This document shows, piece by piece, positions 33,270 through 41,012 of a stretch of DNA of 43,010 nt. The stretch comes from an uncultured bacterium (GTDB lineage Bacteria > JAAXHH01), in NCBI GenBank assembly GCA_913051705.1, contig CAJXCW010000011.1, forward strand, positions 1 to 43,010. Reading direction: 5' to 3'. A model generated the notes under the pieces. The model had not been told where the DNA came from. It ran no database searches and saw nothing but the letters and a program-made list of their open reading frames with translations. Within the stretch, counting starts at the first letter, position 1, and each line of letters starts with the position of its first letter. Made by a program: the position numbers and the translations under genes.

Positions 33270-34451
33270 ATGTCTGGTTCTCGAAAAATATCCCGTAGAG
33301 ATATACTGATACATGGCGGCATCACGGCTGCCGGTCTGGCGATATTGCCTTCGCATGTGCTGGCCCAACTGGCCCGTCTCGGCCAGGATGAAACGCCGGT
33401 GGCCTGGAGTGATGACCTCAGCCGGCCCCTCAATCCAGATTTTCCACTCTTGCAATGGGATGAATTAGATTCTTGGATTACGCCGGCGAATCAAACTTTA
33501 AAAACGGACCACTATCCGGACCCCGAAATCGATATGTCCACCTACAAGCTTGAAATTACAGGGGCGGTGAGAAACAGCTTGTCGTATACGCTCGACGACA
33601 TCAAGGCGATGCCGAAGAAAGATATTGCATTCACCCTGGAATGCTCCGGGAATCGGGGTATCCGGGGGTTTCGAGGCGGTGTGTATAATGCCAAATGGAC
33701 CGGCACGCCCCTCGCTGACATTCTGCAGAAGGCCGGCATGTTGGACAGCGGGATAGAAGTCGTCTTCTTCGGGCATGACGAAGGCGAAGAAGTCATGAGG
33801 CCGTTACGAGGCAAAGAGGTTACGGTGAAGCAGAATTTCGCCCGCTCTCTGACGATAGACCAGTCTAAGGACCCGGATGTACTGATAGCCTATAACGTCA
33901 ACGACCAACCATTGCCGCCGGGCCATGGGTATCCGTTGCGGTTGATCGTTCCGGGATGGTACGGGATCTCTCAGGTCAAATGGCTCAAGCGCATAGAAGT
34001 GCGCACCTCTCGGTACATGGGCCGGTTTATTTCACGGGATTATGTCACCTTACGAGAAGAGATACATAATGGGGAAACAGTATGGAGACAGGTTTCCGTG
34101 GGTAAAGGCCGGATCAATTCCACCCCAGCCAGAGTGACCCGTGTTGGTCCCACGTATCGAATCTACGGCGCCGCCTGGGGTGTTCCCATTAAAGAGGTGC
34201 AGGTCCGTATTGACGACGGCGCCTGGCAGACGGCGGAGATCATCCAGGGCCGGGATGCGAAATACGCCTGGAAATTCTGGCGGCTGGATTGGGATCGCCC
34301 ATCCAGCGGTGAGCATACCATTACCTCCCGCGCTATATCGGCAAGCGGTACAGTGCAACCGGCGCCGGACGATCCTTTTCTGAAACGGAAACATACGTAC
34401 TGGGAGGCCAACGGACAGGTCACGAGGAAAATCCAGACGGTCTCCGGGTGA
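33270..34451 (+). CDS. Sulfite-oxidase-like molybdopterin oxidoreductase, copy 1
   Basis: Periplasmic molybdoenzyme of the sulfite oxidase/SoxC family, 393 residues. It has a twin-arginine signal (KISRRDILIHGG then ITAAGLAILPSHVLA-Q). The Mo-molybdopterin domain has the ligand cysteine in AFTLECSGNRGIRG and the cofactor contacts FFGHDEGEEVMRPL and AYNVNDQPLPPGHGYPLRLI. The C-terminal Mo-co dimerisation domain contains IYGAAWGVPIKEVQVRIDDG. No heme-binding domain is present, so electrons must pass to a separate carrier. GGAGG precedes ATG 33270. The frame upstream to 33126 overlaps the previous gene and lacks a signal, so it is rejected. A close paralogue follows 90 bases later. Confidence 0.93.
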   Translation: MSGSRKISRRDILIHGGITAAGLAILPSHVLAQLARLGQDETPVAWSDDLSRPLNPDFPLLQWDELDSWITPANQTLKTDHYPDPEIDMSTYKLEITGAVRNSLSYTLDDIKAMPKKDIAFTLECSGNRGIRGFRGGVYNAKWTGTPLADILQKAGMLDSGIEVVFFGHDEGEEVMRPLRGKEVTVKQNFARSLTIDQSKDPDVLIAYNVNDQPLPPGHGYPLRLIVPGWYGISQVKWLKRIEVRTSRYMGRFISRDYVTLREEIHNGETVWRQVSVGKGRINSTPARVTRVGPTYRIYGAAWGVPIKEVQVRIDDGAWQTAEIIQGRDAKYAWKFWRLDWDRPSSGEHTITSRAISASGTVQPAPDDPFLKRKHTYWEANGQVTRKIQTVSG

Positions 34452-34541
34452 AGAATGGCTATTAAAAAACCGCGGTCACCTTAAGCTTTAAACTTTCACC
34501 AAAAACGCCAATTACATCAACCATCACACCTGGAGGATGTT

Positions 34542-35723
34542 ATGTCTGATGCACGAAAAATATCCCGTAGAGATCTACTCATCCACGGTGGTATCACGGC
34601 TGCCGGTCTTGTGCTGTTGCCGTCGCATGTGCTGGCCCAACTGGCCCGTCTTGCACAGGATGAAACGGCGGTGGCCTGGACCGATGGCTTGGGGCCACCA
34701 GCAGATTCGGAACGAGTGAGGCTGGATTGGGACGGGTTGGATTCCTGGATTACACCGGTGGAGCAGTTTTTCGATGCAAGCCACTATCAGAAACCTGACA
34801 TTGATATGTCCACCTACAAGCTTGAAATCACGGGGGCGGTGAGAAAGGCCTTGTCGTTTACGCTGGACGATGTCAGGGCGATGCCGAAAAAGGACATCGA
34901 GTTTACCCTGGAATGCTCAGGAAACCGAGCAGGCGGCCCTCCAGGCGGCGCCATGTATAATGCCAAATGGACGGGCACCCCCCTGGCGCCGATCCTTGAG
35001 CGAGTTGGGATGTTAGATAGTGGGATCGAAGTGGTCTTCTTCGGTCATGATGAAGGCGAGGAAGTCATGAGACCGTTACGAGGCAAAGAGGTCACGGTAA
35101 CGCAGAATTTCGCCCGCTCGTTGACGATTGACCAGGCCATGGGACCGGATATTCTACTATGCTATAACGTCAACGACCAGCCGTTGCCGCCTGCCCATGG
35201 GTATCCGTTGCGAGTGATTATCCCGTGGTGGTATGGGATCTCTCAGGTCAAATGGCTCAAACGTATCGAAGTACGCACCTCCCGGTATATGGGCCGGTTC
35301 ATTTCACGGGATTACGTCACCTTACGAGAAGAGACGCATAACGGGGAAACGGTATGGCGCCAGACCTCGGTGGGTAAAGGGCGTATTAATTCCACGCCGG
35401 CAAGGGTGACCCGCGTCGGTCCCACGTACCGGATCTATGGCGCTGCCTGGGGTGTTCCGCTGAAGGAAGTGCAGGTCCGAATAGACGATGGCGCCTGGCA
35501 GACGGCGGAGATTATACAGGGTCAGGATGCGAAATACTCGTGGAAATTCTGGCGACTGGATTGGGACCGTCCGTCCAGCGGCGAGCATACCATCACCTCC
35601 CGCGCTATTTCAGCAAGCGGTACGGTGCAACCGACCCCGAATGATCCTTACCTGAAACGGAAACATACGTACTGGGAAAACAACGGGCAGGTCACAAGGA
35701 CAGTTCAGACGGTGTCGGGGTAA
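34542..35723 (+). CDS. Sulfite-oxidase-like molybdopterin oxidoreductase, copy 2
   Basis: Tandem duplicate of the preceding gene, also 393 residues, with the same Tat signal (KISRRDLLIHGG) and the same leader (CTGGAGGATGTTATGTCTG). The Mo-ligand block is EFTLECSGNRAGGPPGGAM, so the loop after the cysteine differs from copy 1 (RGIRGFRGG). Residues about 30-85 and the cofactor loop (IPWWYGISQV versus VPGWYGISQV) also diverge. From residue 235 to the end the two proteins are almost identical. This patchwork suggests either relaxed selection on one end, specialised substrate pockets on one shared scaffold, or gene conversion of the 3' half. The substrate is probably sulfite or a sulfoxide-like compound, but this is not decided by sequence. 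Confidence 0.93.
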   Translation: MSDARKISRRDLLIHGGITAAGLVLLPSHVLAQLARLAQDETAVAWTDGLGPPADSERVRLDWDGLDSWITPVEQFFDASHYQKPDIDMSTYKLEITGAVRKALSFTLDDVRAMPKKDIEFTLECSGNRAGGPPGGAMYNAKWTGTPLAPILERVGMLDSGIEVVFFGHDEGEEVMRPLRGKEVTVTQNFARSLTIDQAMGPDILLCYNVNDQPLPPAHGYPLRVIIPWWYGISQVKWLKRIEVRTSRYMGRFISRDYVTLREETHNGETVWRQTSVGKGRINSTPARVTRVGPTYRIYGAAWGVPLKEVQVRIDDGAWQTAEIIQGQDAKYSWKFWRLDWDRPSSGEHTITSRAISASGTVQPTPNDPYLKRKHTYWENNGQVTRTVQTVSG

Positions 35724-35734
35724 GAATGATGTAG

Positions 35735-35757
35735 TTGGTGATTTGGTGATTTGGTGA
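35735..35757. repeat. TTGGTGATTTGGTGATTTGGTGA tandem repeat, single arm
   Basis: Two and a half units of the TTGGTGATT repeat about 10 bases after the copy-2 stop. No opposed arm is visible here. A GTTCCGAGTTCCGAGTA doublet follows near 35770. Confidence 0.45.
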
Positions 35758-35824
35758 GATGTGAAGGCAGTTCCGAGTTCCGAGTAATAAGTAACCCTAT
35801 TTGCTAGTTAAAGTAAATTCTGTT

Positions 35825-35852
35825 CGTCATCCCGGCGAAAGCCGGGAACCAG
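35825..35852. repeat. REP-like palindrome with GAAA tetraloop
   Basis: GTCATCCCGGC-GAAA-GCCGGGAACC: CCCGGC (35831-35836) and GCCGGG (35841-35846) enclose GAAA. It has the form of the interspersed GTCATYCCCG-type repeats common in bacterial genomes. Confidence 0.65.
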
Positions 35853-35932
35853 CGTCTTTGGACAGCGGTTGCCTGGCCGCCTGAGTAATGTGAAAGACAC
35901 TGGAAAAAGATACATCAATCGACACACAGGCG

Positions 35933-37210
35933 GTGGGGGTTATTTTGCCCGAAAGTCGCTCTTTTTCTGATATTGTAAAAATCATCGGACCGGGTATCCT
36001 GTATGCGGCGGCGGCGGTGGGTATCTCGCATCTGGTGCAGGCCACGCGGGCCGGCGCGGTATACGGATTGTCCCTGACCGCGGTGATTATATTCGCCTGT
36101 ATGGTTAAATATCCGGGCATCCGGTTCGGTACCGATTATGCGGTCGCTACCGGTAATAATCTGATTATCAGTTATATCAAGCAGGGGCGGTTGGCGCTTG
36201 CTGTTTTCTTATTGAATGTGGTCTTCACGGTATTATTCGTCCCGGTAGCGATTGCGCTGGTGACGGCAGGATTGCTTAAAGGGATCGCCGGGATCGAGCT
36301 GAGTGATCTCGTCCTGACGGCGATTGTATTATTCAGTGCCGGTATTATTCTCATACGGGGCCAATATCGGTTTTTAGAGCGCATGACCAAGTTGCTGGTC
36401 GCCGTGTTTACAGTGCTGATTTTTATTGCAGTCATCGTAGTGACCGGGAAAGTGGATTGGGCGCCCGGTAATTTTCTTCCTCCACCGATCAACCCGCCTA
36501 CGCTGTTCTTCATCGTCATCATCACCGGGTTCATGCCTTCTCCCATGACCGCCGGGACCATCATTTCTTTATGGATCACGGCCAAAGCCCGGCAAACCGG
36601 CGTTCTACCTACCCATGCGGAAGCCAGGCTGGATTTTAATATAGGCTATTTCACCTCGTTTATCCTAGCCCTGTCTTTCATGCTGCTCGGCGCAGGGATC
36701 ATGTACGGGACAGGGGTCGAGTTCGCTGCGAGTTCCGGCGGTTTTGCCCGGCAGATAATCGCTATTTTTACACAGACGATCGGCGGCTGGTCTTTCTGGC
36801 TGATCGGCGGGGCTTCTATTGCTGTCATGTATTCGTCTGTCTTGACCGTACTGGATGGCAACGTGCGGTTCGTTCAGATTCTTCTGGGGCACTTTTTTCC
36901 GAATTTAGAGTCGTACGGCGTAGACGGCAAATCGAAACTGTATAACATCATCGTCGTGTGTATATGCATCGGCGCGGCCGTGGTACTCTCTTTCTTCATG
37001 CAGTCCTTCAGAGCCTTTATCGATCTGGTATCTGTGGTGGTGGCCATCACCGCGCCCCTGATGGCGATCCTCAACCACCGGGCGATGCGAAGTGATGAGA
37101 TCCCGGACGCCTCACGTCCAACACGCCTCATGGTGACCTGGAGTCTCCTTGGGATCACCATTATGTCGGTGGTCTCTCTTTGTTATTTATATTTTAGATT
37201 TGCTGCGTAA
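35933..37210 (+). CDS. Divergent Nramp-family transporter
   Basis: A 425-residue, 11-helix inner-membrane protein of the Nramp fold. It opens with GPGILYAAAAVGISHLVQAT, the position of canonical Nramp helix 1 (GPG...D-P-G-N). The metal-binding D-P-G-N is replaced by G-I-S-H, and in helix 6 the canonical M-P-H is replaced by FMPSPMTAG. Manganese or iron transport of the classic type is therefore doubtful; a different ion or solute is likely. The start is uncertain: GTG 35933, or TTG 35945 with GTGGGGG six bases before it. The amidohydrolase begins 24 bases after the stop, so the two may be co-transcribed with the following genes. Confidence 0.88.
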   Translation: MGVILPESRSFSDIVKIIGPGILYAAAAVGISHLVQATRAGAVYGLSLTAVIIFACMVKYPGIRFGTDYAVATGNNLIISYIKQGRLALAVFLLNVVFTVLFVPVAIALVTAGLLKGIAGIELSDLVLTAIVLFSAGIILIRGQYRFLERMTKLLVAVFTVLIFIAVIVVTGKVDWAPGNFLPPPINPPTLFFIVIITGFMPSPMTAGTIISLWITAKARQTGVLPTHAEARLDFNIGYFTSFILALSFMLLGAGIMYGTGVEFAASSGGFARQIIAIFTQTIGGWSFWLIGGASIAVMYSSVLTVLDGNVRFVQILLGHFFPNLESYGVDGKSKLYNIIVVCICIGAAVVLSFFMQSFRAFIDLVSVVVAITAPLMAILNHRAMRSDEIPDASRPTRLMVTWSLLGITIMSVVSLCYLYFRFAA

Positions 37211-37234
37211 TGGCACGTAGAAGGCCTGTTCATC

Positions 37235-38350
37235 ATGATTGTCGATTCGCATGCTTACTGTTTTCAGCCGGGGGATTCACCGGCCGGATTCGCTCGTGTT
37301 GAAGATCGGCTCATGTGGATTCAATCGGAGCAGGCGGCGCACCACCAGCCGGCCTGGCGGGTTCGTGATCGGGCGCCCGCATCTTCTGAAGGGCTTGGTC
37401 CGCAAGATCGTTCGGCGTGGTCTGTCCTGCCGGATGTAGATTTTCGTATCGATCACGAAAAAGGACGCGTGGTCTGGACGATCGATGGTGAAGAGTATAC
37501 CAAACAGTTCTATCCACCGAATCTGCGTAACCTCGAGTTCACACCCCACAGCCTGATTGCTGAGATGGATTATGCCGGGGTGGATAGGGCACTGCTCCAT
37601 ACCAATCCGATGCTGGGCAGAGATTGTGCGTTTTTAGCTGCCTGCGTGCAGGCTTATCCTGATCAACTTCGGTCCATGGCGCCGGTCGATGAATGGCGCA
37701 TTGTGCATGAGCCGGATGCCGTCATCGAGGAGATCACCACAGCCATCGGTACCCATAAGTTGCATGCAGTTAAATTCAACACCACACTCGCTTATCTTGA
37801 ATCGACCCATCCCTGGGATGACGGACCCTACCGGCCGTTCTGGGAGGCGGTAGCCGCATTGGATGTGCCTGTTTTCTTTACGCTCGGGGCCGGGCCGGAA
37901 CTCGGCTATCGGCCGGATCAACAACAAGGCTATCTGAATGAACTCCATGTCCTTATGCGGTGGATGGACCGATACGGGGAAACAGTATGCAGTATCACCC
38001 ACGGCTTTCCCTGGCGCGTGTTTTTCGATGGGGCCCACATGACCTTGCCGGATGCCATCTGGACACCGTTTGAGAATCCGAATCTGAGCCTGGAGGTCTG
38101 CTTTCCCGTCCGCCTGGGAGATCTTGTCGATTTCCCCTATAAGGAAATATGGCCAACGCTGGCCGAGATGGTAGAACATATAGGCGCCGACCGGCTGCTC
38201 TGGGGAACGGACATGCCGTTTCAAAACCGATTCTGCACCTACAGACAGTCGCGGGATTGGATTGAAAAATACGATCATGGGTTAAGTCAGGATGACCTGG
38301 CTATGATCATGGGCGGGACGGCGGGGCGGATACTTAAAATTGGTGATTGA
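37235..38350 (+). CDS. Amidohydrolase-family (amidohydrolase_2) TIM-barrel protein
   Basis: A 371-residue TIM barrel of the amidohydrolase superfamily. It starts MIVDSHAYCFQPGDSPAG. Usual members have D-x-H-x-H at this place, but here the second His of the pair is a Tyr (D-S-H-A-Y), so a classical binuclear site is unlikely. Further landmarks are HAVKFNTTLAYL, SITHGFPWRVFFDG (His), and near the end LLWGTDMPFQNRF with the catalytic Asp. The enzyme could be a mononuclear or metal-poor hydrolase or decarboxylase-type relative. It is preceded by the Nramp-like gene and followed 54 bases later by a UxuA-like gene. The three probably form a sugar-acid or xenobiotic-handling unit. Confidence 0.87.
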   Translation: MIVDSHAYCFQPGDSPAGFARVEDRLMWIQSEQAAHHQPAWRVRDRAPASSEGLGPQDRSAWSVLPDVDFRIDHEKGRVVWTIDGEEYTKQFYPPNLRNLEFTPHSLIAEMDYAGVDRALLHTNPMLGRDCAFLAACVQAYPDQLRSMAPVDEWRIVHEPDAVIEEITTAIGTHKLHAVKFNTTLAYLESTHPWDDGPYRPFWEAVAALDVPVFFTLGAGPELGYRPDQQQGYLNELHVLMRWMDRYGETVCSITHGFPWRVFFDGAHMTLPDAIWTPFENPNLSLEVCFPVRLGDLVDFPYKEIWPTLAEMVEHIGADRLLWGTDMPFQNRFCTYRQSRDWIEKYDHGLSQDDLAMIMGGTAGRILKIGD

Positions 38351-38394
38351 GTGAATGGTGATTGGGTCTTATTGCCCACCTGCCCACCTGCCCA
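38339..38394. repeat. TTGGTGATT repeat plus TGCCCACC direct repeats
   Basis: ATTGGTGATTGAGTGAATGG, then TGATTGGG, spans 38339-38366 and covers the last codons and TGA stop of the amidohydrolase gene. TGCCCACC units (38373-38391) follow directly before the AAGGAGG of the next gene. Confidence 0.55.
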
Positions 38395-38404
38395 AGGAGG
38401 CACT

Positions 38405-39388
38405 ATGCACGTCGGAACGCAGCAATTCAATACGTCGGATGAGGATCTTGAATATCTGGCCCGACACGGGGTGTTTAATAAGAATGAGAATTTTATCAGG
38501 TTTCACAGAGAATACGGCTGGGATGTAGAGGAACTGGTTCAGAAAAAGGCGAAGTGCGCTGAGTTCGGGATAACGATGGAGATGGTTGCCCTGCCCATAG
38601 CCCAGATGAATGTCAATGGCGGCGCGGTGCCCAATTATATGCGGGGAAATTATGAAGAAGGGGACAAGGAGATCGAACTGGTCTGCAATATGGTCAGGCA
38701 GGCAGCCGAGGCCGGGATTCCTGCAATTAAATATTATCTCTGCGCGATAGAGAATCAACGGACTGAGAGCACCCCGTCCGGCCGAGGCGGTTCTCAATAT
38801 AGCACCTGGAATCTGGAAGAAGCCAGAGATCAGGAGCCTCGATATGATATACCGGTTACCGCCGAAACCAACTGGGCGCGGATCACCTATTTCCTGGAAC
38901 GGGTCATCCCGGTAGCCACGGAGCATAATGTGCGCATGGCCTGCCATCCCTGTGACCCCTGGTTGCCACCCGGTTACCGAGGGGTTGACCGGGTCCTTGG
39001 CGGTTTCGAAGGGTTTAAACGGTTTATCGAGATCTGCCCGAGTCCCTATCACGGCGTTAATCTCTGCCTGGGCTGTATGGCCGAGAGTGTCGAAGACCCA
39101 TGCAACGAAGTGCCGGACATCATCCGATATTTCGGTTCGCGTAAAAAGATGTTTCTGTGTCATTTCCGCAACATCATCGGCAAGCGCAACAAGTTTCAGG
39201 AGGTATGGCCCGATGAAGGGGTTATGAATATGCACCGGAATATGCAAGCGCTCAAAGAAGTGGGGTACGACCACATGTGCGTGCCCGACCATGCGCCGGG
39301 GCATAAAGACCCGGAAAGCGGCCGGCAGGCGTTTGCGTATGAGTTCGGATATATCAAGGCGATGGTCCAGGCGGTGATGGATGAATAG
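38405..39388 (+). CDS. UxuA-like (mannonate dehydratase-family) TIM-barrel protein
   Basis: A 327-residue xylose-isomerase-like TIM barrel resembling mannonate dehydratase, which dehydrates D-mannonate to 2-keto-3-deoxygluconate in hexuronate breakdown. Visible features are GITMEMVALPIAQMNVNGGA, IKYYLCAIENQRTESTPSGR, the metal-binding MACHPCDPWLPPGYRGVDRV, then LCLGCMAESVED and MFLCHFRNIIGKRNKFQEVW, and the end MCVPDHAPGHK. It is shorter than E. coli UxuA (~394 residues), matching a bacterial subgroup whose real substrate is not certain. ATG 38405 has AAGGAGG four bases upstream; the frame to 38351 covers the repeat. The final step of this pathway (KDG kinase/aldolase) is not in the window. 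Confidence 0.85.
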   Translation: MHVGTQQFNTSDEDLEYLARHGVFNKNENFIRFHREYGWDVEELVQKKAKCAEFGITMEMVALPIAQMNVNGGAVPNYMRGNYEEGDKEIELVCNMVRQAAEAGIPAIKYYLCAIENQRTESTPSGRGGSQYSTWNLEEARDQEPRYDIPVTAETNWARITYFLERVIPVATEHNVRMACHPCDPWLPPGYRGVDRVLGGFEGFKRFIEICPSPYHGVNLCLGCMAESVEDPCNEVPDIIRYFGSRKKMFLCHFRNIIGKRNKFQEVWPDEGVMNMHRNMQALKEVGYDHMCVPDHAPGHKDPESGRQAFAYEFGYIKAMVQAVMDE

Positions 39389-39704
39389 GATTTAATTCTT
39401 CGAGATGTTTTTCCATTGCATATGAGATTGATACAGATGACTTTGCTGCAACTGAGCGGCGGTTGTCTCATCATGCCGAGGCTCAGATTTGGTTATGCCG
39501 GATCGGCCATCGAACGGCCTATTGAATCGGCAGCCATCCTTTACGGAGACCGTCGTGATCCAGTGCCGTGTCCGTATATATCTCAATAATTCCAGCGGGT
39601 AGTATTACGATTGTTCGTCAATAATGATCTTGAATTTTTGTCCATCTGCTATTACATCCCCTATCCTTTTCCTCTCTCCCGTCTCTCTATAATAGGGAGA
39701 TATC
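39389..39704. other. Intergenic region, nothing recognised
   Basis: 316 bases. A minus-strand frame (39392-39586) encodes RHWITTVSVKDGCRFNRPFD and similar text without a family match. CGGATCGGCCATCGAACGGC near 39500 is mildly palindromic. No promoter or RNA is convincing except AGGGAGA just before the next gene. Confidence 0.4.
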
Positions 39705-40251
39705 ATGCACGTATCATCAAACGGATATATGGACGACGATGAACTGGTGCTGGCTGCCCTTGTGGGCGATCTGTATGCGTTCGATGAACTGGTCCTGCGT
39801 TACAGGCCGGCGATGGTTGTCGTGCCGGACGTGGTGCAGGACGCGCTGCTGCTGGCGTACAAAGCGCTGCATCGATCAATTTAACCGCATGCTAACGCGG
39901 TTGATAGAACTCGATGTACCGTCGGACCGTTTTTTCACCCCGCTGGACGATGACGCTTCATTTGGGGATATCCGCATCGTCTGTGCCCATCTGATCGGAT
40001 ACATGGAACGTAGTTTGCCGTCCAACTGGTTCGAAGAAAAACAGCAGGATGAAAGTGATCACACCATGTTAAAAGCGTACGGTGAAAAATTGAGACAGCT
40101 TCTTCCGGATCTGGTGAAGTCCACGAAGCAGGTGGACACTGTCCATCTTCTACTGGCTCTGGCAAAAGCAAAAATAAGCGAGGCCCCGGAGTCGATCAAG
40201 AGCATAGGCCTTACGTATGAAAAGCTCAGGGAGGAAATCAGGAAGATATAG
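39705..40251 (+). pseudogene. ECF-type sigma-factor relic with Clp_N-like tail
   Basis: ATG 39705 (after AGGGAGA) opens a 59-codon frame reading LVLAALVGDLYAFDELVLRY, then RPAMVVVPDVVQDALLLAYK. These are the two ends of sigma region 2; about 13 residues between them are missing, and the core-binding helix is broken. The frame stops at TAA 39882. One base over, another frame carries on: FNRMLTRLIELDVPSDRFFT, MERSLPSNWFEEKQQDESD, and finally VHLLLALAKAKISEAPESIK, then SIGLTYEKLREEI. The last part resembles the second repeat of the Clp N-terminal domain (H-L-L-L-x-L and G-x-x-x-E-x-L-R-x-x-V). Sigma regions 3-4 with their helix-turn-helix are absent. It appears to be a fused, partly deleted relic. 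Confidence 0.6.
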
Positions 40252-40413
40252 GGATATAGCAGCCATTTGAGATAAACAACCCCTTGAAAATTGGCGGGAT
40301 ACTACACACTTCCTGACAAATGAAACGACCACTATCCGGAATAGGCTCAATCCGTGCATGGGAAACGAATGAAAAGAATCAAGCGAGCATTAAACTGAGA
40401 AGAAAACCTGACC

Positions 40414-40794
40414 ATGATTACCACTAACGGCCTGAACCATCTTGCATCGTCGGTAAAAGACCCGGAGCGATCGGCACCGTTTCACGCTGACCTGTTTAAA
40501 ATGGAGATCACGTCCAGTTCGCCCGATATCGCGTTTCTGAAAACCATCGGTTCCACAGATATGATCGCGCTCAAAAGGGCCGATATAGAGGTGGTGTCAA
40601 GCAGAGATACGATGCATTTCGGCTTTATCGTCGATCCGGAGCAGTTCGACGCAGCCTTGCGAACGATTGAAGAGAAGTCCGTCAAGAAAGTCTCCGAGCC
40701 AAGCGAACGGGGAATCGGGCGCTACATCTTTATCGAGGATCCGGACGGATATACGATAGAGATTTTCGAGTGTCTGTCTCCGCCTTATGCGTAA
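40414..40794 (+). CDS. VOC (glyoxalase/bleomycin-resistance) family protein
   Basis: A 126-residue VOC-superfamily protein, one chain of a dimeric or four-strand beta-alpha-beta-beta-beta fold; metal-dependent isomerases, dioxygenases and drug-binding proteins share it. TNGLNHLASSVKDPERSAPF provides the first strand with a metal-type His, TMHFGFIVD the third His position and DGYTIEIFE the final Glu. All three usual ligand positions can be seen, so a metal enzyme is possible, but the substrate is unknown. It is a single gene between the sigma-factor relic and the convergent hydrolase. No Shine-Dalgarno site of note precedes its ATG. Confidence 0.85.
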   Translation: MITTNGLNHLASSVKDPERSAPFHADLFKMEITSSSPDIAFLKTIGSTDMIALKRADIEVVSSRDTMHFGFIVDPEQFDAALRTIEEKSVKKVSEPSERGIGRYIFIEDPDGYTIEIFECLSPPYA

Positions 40795-41012
40795 GGTATC
40801 TGAATGTGGGGTATAGGTCCATGTTTGGCTGAAAAATATCGTAAGCCCATGGGCGGCTATCTGTGTGGCTGAATCTTCCGGCCGGTGGTACTTCCGCTGG
40901 TGCGTATCATCCATGAGCATGTGTATGTCCCTGATTAAATTTCCCAACCGGGCATCGCCTGGATGACTGGGCGTTGTGGGATGCAGCCCTTTAGGCGCCC
41001 TCCCCTGACAAA

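Noticed and set aside
38369-39304. 311-codon minus-strand frame inside the UxuA-like gene
   Set aside because: Antisense shadow; the plus-strand frame shows the conserved TIM-barrel motifs and a Shine-Dalgarno site.
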